A stretch of DNA of 39,079 bases from Verrucomicrobiaceae bacterium. GTDB lineage: Bacteria; Verrucomicrobiota; Verrucomicrobiia; Verrucomicrobiales; Akkermansiaceae. Numbering within the stretch: position 1 is the first letter of the stretch; the number at the start of each line of letters is the position of its first letter. The notes under the pieces are model-generated. The model saw nothing but the letters and a program-made list of their open reading frames with translations, ran no database searches and was not told the DNA's origin. Position numbers and translations under genes: made by a program. The stretch is taken from assembly GCA_009937455.1 (NCBI GenBank), contig JAACFN010000001.1:1-39079 (forward strand), in the 5' to 3' direction. Shown here piece by piece: positions 1 to 9,134 of this stretch.

Positions 1-371
1 ACCACAGCATTAGCCGCTGCATAATGCTGGGCGTGCGTTAAGCTGATCTTAATCTGGCTCAGCTTATTCTCCTTACAGAAGATCTCACCACCACCGGAGA
101 GAAACACTTCTGGCTCACCACTTTCTCGCCGTCTGACTTCCATATCCAGCCAAGAGAGCTCTTTTCCAATTCCCGTGCCTAAAGCTTTGGCTACCGCCTC
201 CTTAGCCGCAAACCTCGCCGCATAGTGAATGGCAGGTCGCTTCTGGCTCTCGCAGTATGCACGTTCCGCCTCGGTAAATACGCGACTGACAAAGCGCTCT
301 CCAAATTCCGCGATGGATGATTCCACACGCTCAACCTCGACGACATCAATACCTATCCCGAAAATCATCAT
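1..371 (-). CDS. acpS: holo-[acyl-carrier-protein] synthase, 3' end outside window
   Basis: Reverse-strand reading from ATG at 371: MMIFGIGIDVVEVERVESSIAEFGERFVSRVFTEAERAYCES..AARFAAKEAVAKALGTGIG; typical AcpS GIGIDVVEVER and RFAAKEA motifs. Start overlaps pdxJ stop (ATGA). Confidence 0.93.
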   Translation of the reverse strand, partial: MMIFGIGIDVVEVERVESSIAEFGERFVSRVFTEAERAYCESQKRPAIHYAARFAAKEAVAKALGTGIGKELSWLDMEVRRRESGEPEVFLSGGGEIFCKENKLSQIKISLTHAQHYAAANAV

Positions 372-1070
372 AATGTATAACCTTTCATCGCAGCACGCAT
401 CTCCTTGACCGCCTCAGTTAAGCCAACCCTCATCGAACGAGCAATTAATGTATGGCCAATGTTTAATTCCGCTAGATGTGGCACCGTCAATAGCTCAGGC
501 AGGTTTTCCAGATTGATGCCATGACCGGCATTCACTTGGAGTTTCATCTTGTGACCGAGCATCGCAGCGGTCTTGAGCCTCTCAGTCTCCTTACTGCGAT
601 CATGACTGGCTGCATTAGCAAAACAACCCGTGTGAAGTTCGATCATCTCAGCACCAATACGTGATGATGCTTCTACTTGGCTGAAGCTTCGAGACGGTAC
701 CCTCAAGTGACTCATAGAGCCCGGTAACGTCCAAGCCCCCCTCGGTTGTAACCTCCTCACGAGTTTCAGGAACAAGGCACACAAAGTCGGGTTTCAGCCG
801 CAATACCATATCCAGCATCTCGGGTGTGTTGCCCATCTCAAAATTAAGCGGCAGCTTGATCTGGTCTCTAATCTCAAAAGCATCTTGCTCCTGCATGTGA
901 CGCCGGTCACCACGCACATGAACCGTAATGGAGTCTGCACCCCCCTCTTGGGCATCCTTCGCCGCTTCTAGCGGACTCGGCTCGGCATTCGGAGAATCCA
1001 GCATTCCTGAGTAGCGTGCCTGGCGCAAGGTGGCTACATGATCAATATTGACTCCCAACAGCAAACTCAT
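368..1070 (-). pseudogene. pdxJ: pyridoxine 5'-phosphate synthase, split into two frames (frameshift/internal deletion near 680-700)
   Basis: ORF 648..1088 gives the N-terminal half (LLLGVNIDHVATLRQAR..VHVRGDRRHMQ..CLVPETREEVTTEGGLDVTG); ORF 368..784 gives the C-terminal half (VEASSRIGAEMIELHTGCFANA..VNAGHGINLENL..ELNIGHTLIARS). The expected segment '..AGIxVSLFIDxD..' between them is missing. Confidence 0.85.
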
Positions 1071-1195
1071 GAAATGGGAATAAGCCACATTCTAGAGCGT
1101 GCCAACTTCTTTTCCGCTCTTTCGCCGCTCTTTTTTATGATGGCACCTTCATTCCTCGATTGCATTTTCTGGCAGAGAATAGTTATCTAGAACAT

Positions 1196-2056
1196 ATGAA
1201 GATCGTTTCACGCCTTCGAATCACTGTCCTGTGCCTTATCTCGGTCAGCTTACTAACCAGCATCCAAATTCAAGCTCAGGAAGACAAAGAAGATTTTCTT
1301 CAGCCCAGACCGGCTATCCCCGATGACTTAATTGATGATCCCCATGTCCGTGAGGAGCTTGGTGTCAATGAATTCACCGCTCCCTCCATCAAGCGTATCT
1401 TTGATGACCTTGACAATCTAGCGCCTTTACATGCTGACGAACTGGCGCACGAAATGCCAAAACGCATGCCCTTGAACCGTGCTGATCTCGCTATGGAAAT
1501 TGGCTTCCTGATCGCAGAGGGCTTTATTGCGGTGCAGGCAGGTCATATGCAGAAGATTGAGAACTTAGCAAAGGAGCTATCGCGCTACAGTCGAGCCCTT
1601 GGAGCTGGCGAGCGTGTCAATCGCCATGCGGCCAGTTTGCTTGAAAACGCCCGCGACAACAATGTCGAGGCACTCAAAAAAGAGCTCACCGCTACTCAAC
1701 GTGATGTCGAAACCGATCTCATTCACTTACGCGATGTTGATCTGGCTCATCTGATCTCGCTCGGCGGCTGGATCCGCGCATTGGAGGTAAGCTCACACGC
1801 CGTGGAGAAAAAATACACCGTTGCCCGAGCCCGCCTGCTCTACCGTGAAGATATCGCCGACTATTACGAAGGCTCCATTGAGGCACTAGACCCTCGCGTA
1901 TCAGACCGGGATGACTTGCGGCAGATACGCATGATCATCTCCGACCTACGCACCACCATGTTACTCAGTGCTGATGCCGAACCTACTGAAAAAGGAGTTC
2001 AAGAAATCGCTACTGCTGCAAGAAAGCTTGCATCCTTAGCACTACAGCGGCCTTAA
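1196..2056 (+). CDS. secreted hypothetical protein, predicted helical
   Basis: ORF 1160..2056; in-frame Met at 1196 starts a signal peptide (MKIVSRLRITVLCLISVSLLTSIQIQAQ). No family recognised. Confidence 0.75.
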   Translation: MKIVSRLRITVLCLISVSLLTSIQIQAQEDKEDFLQPRPAIPDDLIDDPHVREELGVNEFTAPSIKRIFDDLDNLAPLHADELAHEMPKRMPLNRADLAMEIGFLIAEGFIAVQAGHMQKIENLAKELSRYSRALGAGERVNRHAASLLENARDNNVEALKKELTATQRDVETDLIHLRDVDLAHLISLGGWIRALEVSSHAVEKKYTVARARLLYREDIADYYEGSIEALDPRVSDRDDLRQIRMIISDLRTTMLLSADAEPTEKGVQEIATAARKLASLALQRP

Positions 2057-2261
2057 TTGAGCCACAGAAATAAGCGACTAAAACTTCAATATTCACGTTT
2101 GCCCAGCCACTGCCGCACACGAAGAAAAAAACACAAAAAAACAGAGCCTCATCTTGACTTAATCTTGTCAGAAGTCATACGGCTATTATAGCAAATGCAG
2201 TAGCAGTTTGCTCTCATACCTCTCCATCTTCATTATCTAAATTACCTAAATATTACTTATT

Positions 2262-4022
2262 ATGATCATCTGGACCACCCTCATAGCTATCCTTAAAATA
2301 CTAGGCTCACTGGGCATTTTTCTTTACGGCATGAAAGTCATGTCAGAGGGCATTCAGAAAGCTGCAGGAAGTGGCATGCGCCACGCTCTCGCTACAATGA
2401 CACACAACAGGGTCAGCTCGGTTTTCACAGGATTCTTCACAACATCGCTTGTCCAGTCATCATCAGCGACAACCGTTCTGGTCGTCAGCTTTGTCAACGC
2501 AGGGCTTCTAACGCTGACAGAATCGATTGGCGTTATCATGGGAGCCAACCTAGGAACCACCATCACCGCATGGCTTGTCGCATGGATTGGTAAGTTCAGC
2601 ATTTCAGCGATCACACTACCCATTATTGGTGTTGGTTTACCCCTTTTCTTTATTGGCAAAGCCAAGGCTAAGGCAACGGGAGAAACACTGATCGGTTTTG
2701 GACTATTATTTACCGGTCTCGCTTACCTGAAAAAATCTGTGCCCGACCTCAAGGGAGGGGTCAAAGAGAATGCTCAACTTCAAGAAACCATACAGAGCAT
2801 CATTGAATCCCTCAACGGCATGGGCTTTGGCTCTACTGTGCTCTTCTTATTGGCAGGAATCCTGCTCACCCTCATCGTTCAATCATCCTCTGCGGCTATG
2901 GCCATCACGATCACCTGTGCATGGAATGGCTGGTTTGGCAGCGATCCTTACGAGGCGTTCAAGATCTCGGCTGCCGTTGTCCTGGGTGAAAATATAGGCA
3001 CCACCGTGACCGCATGGCTGGCATCTATTGGGGCGAATGTCAGTGCAAAACGTGCAGCACGAGCCCATTTCCTGTTCAATGTCATAGGCACGATATGGGC
3101 GCTGGCTCTGTTCTGGGCGATCACCCCCGTGATATGGAGTATGGTCGACCACTTCCCCAAACACATTGTTGAAATCAAAACAGCGAAAGGAGACGCTGGC
3201 AACAGCCTGACTATTGTGGCTTTCGCCGTGGCGCTATTCCACACTACCTTTAACCTAGCCAATATACTACTGCTCGTCTGGTTTGTTCCAACCATTGCCA
3301 ATCTTGTTCAGAAATGGGTCAAAGATCCCACCGAAACAGCAGAGGTCAGCCACCTTCGTTATATTTCGCAGAATCTTGTCGATCTTGGCGAGCTCAATAT
3401 TGCCGAGGCGGAAAATGCCATTAAAAAAATGTCCCGCCTGTGTGTGAATATGTTTGATGGGTTCATCGATGTTCTCGAGAACCCTAAGAAAGACATGTCA
3501 GCACAGGTAAAGGCCCTGAAAAGAATTGAGGATGAATCCGACCTCATGATGCAGGAAATCACACAATACCTGGTGAGATGTTCTTCCAAGGATATCGGTC
3601 CTGCCAATGCCAATAGAATTGCCAACATGTTACGCATTACCCAAGAGGCAGAAGAATGTGCTGATTGTATCTATCGTCTCGTGAAACTCAATGAGCGCCG
3701 CTACAAGAAAGATCGCCAGTTCACTCAAGAGCAACAAGAAGCAATTCGCGAATTTGCGGGAAGCATTTCCCAATTCATCACCTTTGCTGACCAAAACCTT
3801 CTCGCCAACATATCGCCAGATGACATGGCTAAGGCAGAGGCCATGAAAAAGACAGCTGCAACGATGCGCAAAAAGTTCAACAAGAGCGCCATGAAGCGAA
3901 TGTCCACTGGTGACGTTAAGCTCGAAATGCTCAACATCGATATCAACAACCACTTTGATGCGGTTTCGAACCATGCACTCCACATCGTTCAGACCAGCAA
4001 GATGATGCATGAGGATGTATAG
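2262..4022 (+). CDS. Na/Pi cotransporter family protein with C-terminal PhoU-like domain
   Basis: 586 aa; LYGMKVMSEGIQKAAG, TSLVQSSSATTVLVVSFVNAGLL, GANLGTTITAW, IVQSSSAAMAITI repeats typical of the NptA/YjbB family. Confidence 0.92.
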   Translation: MIIWTTLIAILKILGSLGIFLYGMKVMSEGIQKAAGSGMRHALATMTHNRVSSVFTGFFTTSLVQSSSATTVLVVSFVNAGLLTLTESIGVIMGANLGTTITAWLVAWIGKFSISAITLPIIGVGLPLFFIGKAKAKATGETLIGFGLLFTGLAYLKKSVPDLKGGVKENAQLQETIQSIIESLNGMGFGSTVLFLLAGILLTLIVQSSSAAMAITITCAWNGWFGSDPYEAFKISAAVVLGENIGTTVTAWLASIGANVSAKRAARAHFLFNVIGTIWALALFWAITPVIWSMVDHFPKHIVEIKTAKGDAGNSLTIVAFAVALFHTTFNLANILLLVWFVPTIANLVQKWVKDPTETAEVSHLRYISQNLVDLGELNIAEAENAIKKMSRLCVNMFDGFIDVLENPKKDMSAQVKALKRIEDESDLMMQEITQYLVRCSSKDIGPANANRIANMLRITQEAEECADCIYRLVKLNERRYKKDRQFTQEQQEAIREFAGSISQFITFADQNLLANISPDDMAKAEAMKKTAATMRKKFNKSAMKRMSTGDVKLEMLNIDINNHFDAVSNHALHIVQTSKMMHEDV

Positions 4023-4124
4023 AGGCACTGACTAAACAACGATGATCAGTAAAGGGAGAACCCCCAGTCCAGGCATAAACTAGGCATTAAACTCTGACAC
4101 ACTGATACTCCAAAAGCTTAAGAC

Positions 4125-4161
4125 AAAAACCCTGCAGCACACGATGCTCGCAGGGTTTTTT
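4125..4161. terminator. intrinsic terminator between convergent genes (bidirectional-looking)
   Basis: AAAAACCCTGC-agcacacgatgctc-GCAGGGTTTTTT: perfect stem with T tract on + and A tract on the other side. Confidence 0.85.
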
Positions 4162-4210
4162 GATGTTTAAAAGATCCTCTCGCTAAAAGGATTTAAAAAA
4201 CCTTAGTATA

Positions 4211-5788
4211 TCATTCCTCATTGACCAGGATCCTCAAGCCATCTTCTGCGCTAACGACAATGTGCTTGCCCTCTGCAATAAATCCATTGGCTGCTGTCAC
4301 ATCTAAAACCCTGCCATCGAAGTCGCCTTTACCCGCCGGACGCAGATCCGTTATTGAGACTCCGCGTAAGCCCACATGCTCGCCAGTGCCCCCAGAAACC
4401 GAATCCAAACCAGTGGAATCCCCACTGGCAAGCACCTTGTTCATGACAAGACGGTTAAACAGCGGGGCATTGGGCAAATAACGCATCATCAACATCATCA
4501 ACACCGTTGAGCCAAGTAAACCAACCGCCAAATTAAGTGCCGGCCGATTTATAAAATCCAGCGCTCCAGCGGCATCCCAGCCGCGCACCGCATTATCGTC
4601 AAAGGCAAAACCGTCGACCATGGCAAAAAAGAGCGTCCCCAGAACAAGGATTCCCCCTATCACACCAGGCACAATCATCCCCGGTAAGATAAAGAGCTCG
4701 AAGACGACTAATACCACACCCAGCAAAAACAATAACATCAGACCGTAGCCCGCCATGTTTCCTGCGGCATAATTACCAAAGAAAAATAAGGAAAACGCCA
4801 GTAGGGATATACCACCACCCATGCCAAAGCCGGGTGTCTTCATCTCAAGATAAGCCCCGCCGATACCCACTAATATAAGAATACCTGAAAATGCAGCAAC
4901 CCAGTATGCCAATTTCTCCATGCCGGTAGGCTGTGCGGAAACCACCTCAACACCAGCCAGGCCTTCCTTTTCGAGTAAGTCATCAATACTTTCCACAATA
5001 CCTTTAGCCAGCAAGGGTTTGCCTTGAAATTCCATCACCGCTTCATCTGCGGTGAGCGACAGCAATTCTCCCTCTTCGACCTGAATCTCACCAAAATCAT
5101 AATATTCATCTGTTATCATCATCGCCCTAATAACATCTGGATTACGTCCCTTGCTTTTGGATACTGCACGCACAAAGGCATTGAAAGCAGACTCAATTTT
5201 CGCGCGCATAATATCAGGAATTTCAGCGCCATTGCCACTGACAATGGCGGCAGCACCGATTGTTGATACAGGGTGCATGTATATTGCGTCCGTTCCTGCA
5301 GCCACAAGAGCCCCAGCACTCAATGCTTTTTGATTCACAAATGCATAGGAAGGCACCTTGATTTTTTGCATATCAACCATGATGAGCTCGGCTGTGTCAA
5401 ATGCCAGTCCACCTGGGGTATCGATGTCGAAAACCAACGCTCGAGCCTCTTCTTCGTTCACGCGTTTGATGACCCGCCTCCAGAACTTAAAGGCCTGTTT
5501 ATTGACCAGGTCCTTCTCGCCCACCTTAATGACCACCACTTTACCCTGATAATTTGCCTCATCGGACCTGCCAAACACTCTTTTTTCCAGCTTTGCGGGT
5601 GGGCTAAGCTGATCCAACGGCATAGCCTCACCCTCCTTACCCCCGTCTAATTCAGGCGTTTCCGGACTCTCAGCACGATCCACAGCATCCTCTTTGTGAG
5701 CTTCTACCTGCTGATCTTGAGCTAATACGGCAAAGCCAAGGCTAAAGAATAAACCCAATACAAGTGCTAACATTGCTTTCATGCCCAT
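4211..5788 (-). CDS. NfeD family / ClpP-class membrane serine protease
   Basis: ORF 4211..5818; signal peptide MGMKAMLALVLGLFFSLGFAVLAQ from about 5788; VFDIDTPGG, NQKALSAGALVAAGTDAIYMHP protease motif, then TM segments and NfeD C-terminal domain. Confidence 0.88.
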   Translation of the reverse strand: MGMKAMLALVLGLFFSLGFAVLAQDQQVEAHKEDAVDRAESPETPELDGGKEGEAMPLDQLSPPAKLEKRVFGRSDEANYQGKVVVIKVGEKDLVNKQAFKFWRRVIKRVNEEEARALVFDIDTPGGLAFDTAELIMVDMQKIKVPSYAFVNQKALSAGALVAAGTDAIYMHPVSTIGAAAIVSGNGAEIPDIMRAKIESAFNAFVRAVSKSKGRNPDVIRAMMITDEYYDFGEIQVEEGELLSLTADEAVMEFQGKPLLAKGIVESIDDLLEKEGLAGVEVVSAQPTGMEKLAYWVAAFSGILILVGIGGAYLEMKTPGFGMGGGISLLAFSLFFFGNYAAGNMAGYGLMLLFLLGVVLVVFELFILPGMIVPGVIGGILVLGTLFFAMVDGFAFDDNAVRGWDAAGALDFINRPALNLAVGLLGSTVLMMLMMRYLPNAPLFNRLVMNKVLASGDSTGLDSVSGGTGEHVGLRGVSITDLRPAGKGDFDGRVLDVTAANGFIAEGKHIVVSAEDGLRILVNEE

Positions 5789-6042
5789 ACCTTTAACACA
5801 AAGACACCAAAACGACACCGTAAATTAATGACTGAACCCCTGCGGCACCCGATAGCGGCAATGAGTGAAAATCCCTTAAAATAAGCAAAAAAACGATTGC
5901 ATTAAGCTTCACGTTGCCTTTTATTCCACGCCCCGCGAGCTAGAAATCACCGTAGGTCCTCCGCAAATTAGCCAACTGTCAATTCCTGACGACTCGCTAA
6001 TCCCCGCTCGCCGGAGGGTAACCCGGTAACCCAACAAACACT

Positions 6043-7182
6043 ATGTCAGAAGACACATCCAATAATACAGAAACCACAGAAGCTACCGAAGAAGAAGAAG
6101 ACACCGCGTTCAAACTGGACCGCTTCGAACTTCCCAACCGCTTAACTAAAAACGAAGACACCGAATCCGAGACCTACGCCCAGTTTGTTGCTGAGCCTTT
6201 TGAAGGTGGATACGGTCACACCATCGGAAACTCATTACGCCGCGTGCTACTCTCCTCTCTCGAGGGTGCTGCTATCACATCTGTGCGTATCGCTGGTGTC
6301 CAACACGAATTTTCAAGCCTTCCTGGCTGCGTTGAAGATGTCACCGACATTATCCTCAACCTCAAGAAGGTTAAATTTAAGCATCACGGCAAAGAGCCAC
6401 GAGTTCTTACCGTTAAGTGTGAGAAAGAAGGCGTAATCACCGCTGCTGACATCATCGACGACAACATCTACGAAGTTGTTAACAAAGACCAAATCATCTG
6501 CACACTTGACCGCAAGGTGAAGTTTGACTGCGAATTCGAAGTCAAGGTTGGTCGTGGATTCAACACTGGCGACGAGAACAAGCGTAAAGACATGCCTATT
6601 GGTGTTATTGCAATTGACTCGATCTTCTCACCTGTTGTTCGCGTAAAGTATGCAGTGGAAGCAACACGTGTTGGTCAGATGACCGATTACGACAAGCTCA
6701 TCCTTGATATCTGGACCGATGGTCGTGTTGACCCCTCTGACGCACTCCTTCAAGCTTCAGCTATTGTTCGCCACCATTTAGACGTCTTCGTTAACTACGA
6801 TGAAAACGCTGTAGACTTCGAAGAGGCTCCAGCAGAGCAAAGCGAGGAAAATGCTGCACTCAAAAAGCTGCTCAATATGAGTGTCAACGAAATCGAGCTT
6901 TCTGTTCGTGCCGCAAACTGCCTCAACAATGCTAACATCACAACAGTTGGTCAGCTCGCGACTAAAACCGAAGCTGAGATGCTCAAGTATCGCAACTTTG
7001 GTAAGAAGTCACTCAATGAGATTAAAGAGAAGCTTGTTGAGCTTGGACTTGGCCTTGGCATGAACATTGATCCGTCCTTACTCACAGGCGCGCTTCCTAG
7101 CGTGGCAGCACCTCGCCTCGGAACAGAAGATGAAGCCCCCGTTGGTCTTGCTGACCTTATCGCTCAAAACCTGAACGATTAA
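6043..7182 (+). CDS. rpoA: DNA-directed RNA polymerase subunit alpha
   Basis: GYGHTIGNSLRRVLLSSLEGAAITSVRI, VLILN-like LNLKKVKFK, CTD ELSVRAANCLNNANITTVGQLATKTEAEMLKYRNFGKKSLNEIKEKL. Confidence 0.98.
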   Translation: MSEDTSNNTETTEATEEEEDTAFKLDRFELPNRLTKNEDTESETYAQFVAEPFEGGYGHTIGNSLRRVLLSSLEGAAITSVRIAGVQHEFSSLPGCVEDVTDIILNLKKVKFKHHGKEPRVLTVKCEKEGVITAADIIDDNIYEVVNKDQIICTLDRKVKFDCEFEVKVGRGFNTGDENKRKDMPIGVIAIDSIFSPVVRVKYAVEATRVGQMTDYDKLILDIWTDGRVDPSDALLQASAIVRHHLDVFVNYDENAVDFEEAPAEQSEENAALKKLLNMSVNEIELSVRAANCLNNANITTVGQLATKTEAEMLKYRNFGKKSLNEIKEKLVELGLGLGMNIDPSLLTGALPSVAAPRLGTEDEAPVGLADLIAQNLND

Positions 7183-7238
7183 GGATCTAGTATCAAATTC
7201 CACTATTTTAAAACAAAACGTCCGCAAGGACTACTACC

Positions 7239-7643
7239 ATGAGACACAGAAAAAAAACTGTTAAACTACAACGCGATACCGCTCACCGCCGTTCGCTACT
7301 TGCCAATTTGGCCTGTAGCCTTATCGAGCATGGCCGCATCCGCACTACACTAGCTAAAGCCAAAGCCTTGCGCCCTGTCGCAGAGAAAATGGTAACTTTA
7401 GCCAAGCGTGGTGATCTGCATGCACGCCGTCAAGCCATCGCCTTCCTTCGCCAAAAAGAAAACGTCAAAAAACTTTTTGAGGAAGTCGGCCCTGCAAGCA
7501 AGGATCGCCAAGGTGGCTACTGCCGTATTACCAAACTTGGTGCACGCACCAGTGACTCAGCACCGATGGCCTATATCGAGTGGACTGATGTTGAGGATAT
7601 CGCACTGGCCAACAGCGCGGGCCCAGCGAGTGAAGAAGCATAA
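7239..7643 (+). CDS. rplQ: 50S ribosomal protein L17
   Basis: [66 protein letters not shown]. Confidence 0.98.
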   Translation: MRHRKKTVKLQRDTAHRRSLLANLACSLIEHGRIRTTLAKAKALRPVAEKMVTLAKRGDLHARRQAIAFLRQKENVKKLFEEVGPASKDRQGGYCRITKLGARTSDSAPMAYIEWTDVEDIALANSAGPASEEA

Positions 7644-7688
7644 GCCTCAATTCACCATGACTCTGTAACAGAGCCACACACAACATTC

Positions 7689-7723
7689 AAAAAGCATGTA
7701 TTTCTAGAAATACATGCTTTTTT
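7689..7723. terminator. intrinsic terminator downstream of rplQ
   Basis: AAAAAGCATGTATTTC-TA-GAAATACATGCTTTTTT, long perfect palindrome with A/T tracts. Confidence 0.92.
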
Positions 7724-7846
7724 ATTTGCGCATAGTCAGAACATGACCTACTGTTTATTACTATTTTAGATATAATTCATTTTTTTTCCTTGCGAAAAGG
7801 TGAGCAATGTCATGATATTCGTTAAGTCATTGAGGATTAACATTCA

Positions 7847-7870
7847 ATTTCAACACACATTTCAACACAC
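7847..7870 (+). repeat. perfect 2 x 12-nt tandem repeat in the AP2-like gene leader
   Basis: ATTTCAACACAC ATTTCAACACAC, 3 nt before the ATG. Confidence 0.95.
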
Positions 7871-7873
7871 ATT

Positions 7874-8134
7874 ATGAAATCAAGAAAGAACCTAACACGT
7901 TTTACCTACGAAACAACCGCCTTTCAAGGGTGGAGACTTTGCTTAAGCAAGACCGGCACGACTTTTACCAAATACTTTTCTGATAAGAAGTATGGTGGAG
8001 AGCGCAAGGCCTTAAAAGCAGCAGACGGCGCACTCAATGAACTCAGAGAACTGCTAGATAAATCTCGCAAGGTCAATGGCAAGCTCAGCAAAAGCACTGT
8101 TGTAAAAGCTCAAAAACTTCTGAAATCAGCATAG
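7874..8134 (+). CDS. small AP2/ERF-like DNA-binding domain protein (putative)
   Basis: 86 aa; GWRLCLSKTGTTFTKYFSDKKYGGERKALKAADGALNELRELL resembles the GW-x-(beta)-KYFSDKKYGG-x-(A-rich helix) layout of bacterial AP2-domain proteins; flanked by two intrinsic terminators. Confidence 0.6.
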   Translation: MKSRKNLTRFTYETTAFQGWRLCLSKTGTTFTKYFSDKKYGGERKALKAADGALNELRELLDKSRKVNGKLSKSTVVKAQKLLKSA

Positions 8135-8174
8135 TCTGTATTCCTAGGACTCACATCAATAACCATTAATAATG

Positions 8175-8206
8175 GCAGGCAGGATATTTCCTGTCTGCTT
8201 TTTTTT
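8175..8206 (+). terminator. intrinsic terminator downstream of the AP2-like gene
   Basis: GCAGGCAGGA-TATT-TCCTGTCTGC-TTTTTTTT (one G:U). Confidence 0.88.
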
Positions 8207-8222
8207 GCCAATTCACTGTTCT

Positions 8223-9128
8223 ATGTTAGCTTCCCCACCAGTGAAAACTATCGAATTTTACAACCGCTATAGCGAACACATTGAGACGGAGCAGGTGTAT
8301 GGTGAAGCCTTTCTCAAATGGGCATACGGAAACCCTCTCGGCAAACTTGCCCTTCACAGCTTCATCAAACGAGCTGCATTTTCTCAATGGTATGGAAATC
8401 GCATGGACAAAAGCTGTTCCAAATCAAAGATTGGGCCTTTCATTCGTGATTATGACCTTAATATCGAAGAATTTGCCCAAAAGCCTGAAACCTTTGCTTC
8501 CTTTAACGAATTTTTCTACCGGAAGCTAAAAACAGAAGCTCGACCCATTTCTGAGGATGCCATTGTTTTCCCCGCAGACGGCAGGCATTTAGCTTTCACA
8601 AATATCGACAAAATCGATGGCTTTTTTGTCAAAGGACAGACATTTGATATTCATCAACTCATCAATGACCCTGAGCTTTCAGCACGATACGCTGGAGGTT
8701 CATTGATACTCTCCAGGCTATGCCCTGTGGATTATCATCGTTTTCACTTCCCTGTTAGTGGTCAGGCATCGCCAACGCGCCTTATTAATGGGCCTCTTTT
8801 TTCAGTATCGCCTATCGCCTTGTCACGCAACCTTAGCTACCTCTGGCAGAACAAGCGCACCATCACAGAGATAGAAACACCTTCTATGGGCAAGGTGCTT
8901 ATGATGGAAATTGGCGCTACTTGCGTCGGCTCCATTCAACAAACCTATCACGCTGATCAAGTCATCCAGAAAGGTGACGAAAAGGGCTATTTTGCCTTTG
9001 GCGGTTCATCCACGATGGTCATCTTTGAGCCTGGCACTATAGAGTTCAGTGAAGACATTCTTAGCAATTCGAGCAAGCAAATCGAAACGTATGCCAAGAT
9101 GGGAGACGCGATGGGACGTGCCACATAG
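8223..9128 (+). CDS. psd: phosphatidylserine decarboxylase proenzyme
   Basis: ORF 8172..9128; FNEFFYRKLKTEARPI, FPADGRHLAF, CPVDYHRFHFPVSG, FGGSSTMVIFEPG processing site. First ORF Met (8172) lies beside the terminator stem, so Met at 8223 is preferred. Confidence 0.93.
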   Translation: MLASPPVKTIEFYNRYSEHIETEQVYGEAFLKWAYGNPLGKLALHSFIKRAAFSQWYGNRMDKSCSKSKIGPFIRDYDLNIEEFAQKPETFASFNEFFYRKLKTEARPISEDAIVFPADGRHLAFTNIDKIDGFFVKGQTFDIHQLINDPELSARYAGGSLILSRLCPVDYHRFHFPVSGQASPTRLINGPLFSVSPIALSRNLSYLWQNKRTITEIETPSMGKVLMMEIGATCVGSIQQTYHADQVIQKGDEKGYFAFGGSSTMVIFEPGTIEFSEDILSNSSKQIETYAKMGDAMGRAT

Positions 9129-9134
9129 AGAAAT

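Noticed and set aside
2116-2137. AAAAAAACAC / AAAAAAACAG near-duplicate
   Set aside because: Low-complexity poly-A; counted as uninformative for the tandem-repeat hypothesis.
4071-4093. AGGCATAAACT / AGGCATTAAACT tandem pair between convergent genes
   Set aside because: Not rejected as a repeat, but it is away from any start codon and therefore argues against a purely start-site-specific function; retained as a counterexample.
8172-8222. Upstream Met of the psd ORF
   Set aside because: The first 17 codons translate an intrinsic terminator hairpin and T tract; the Met at 8223 is the more plausible start.
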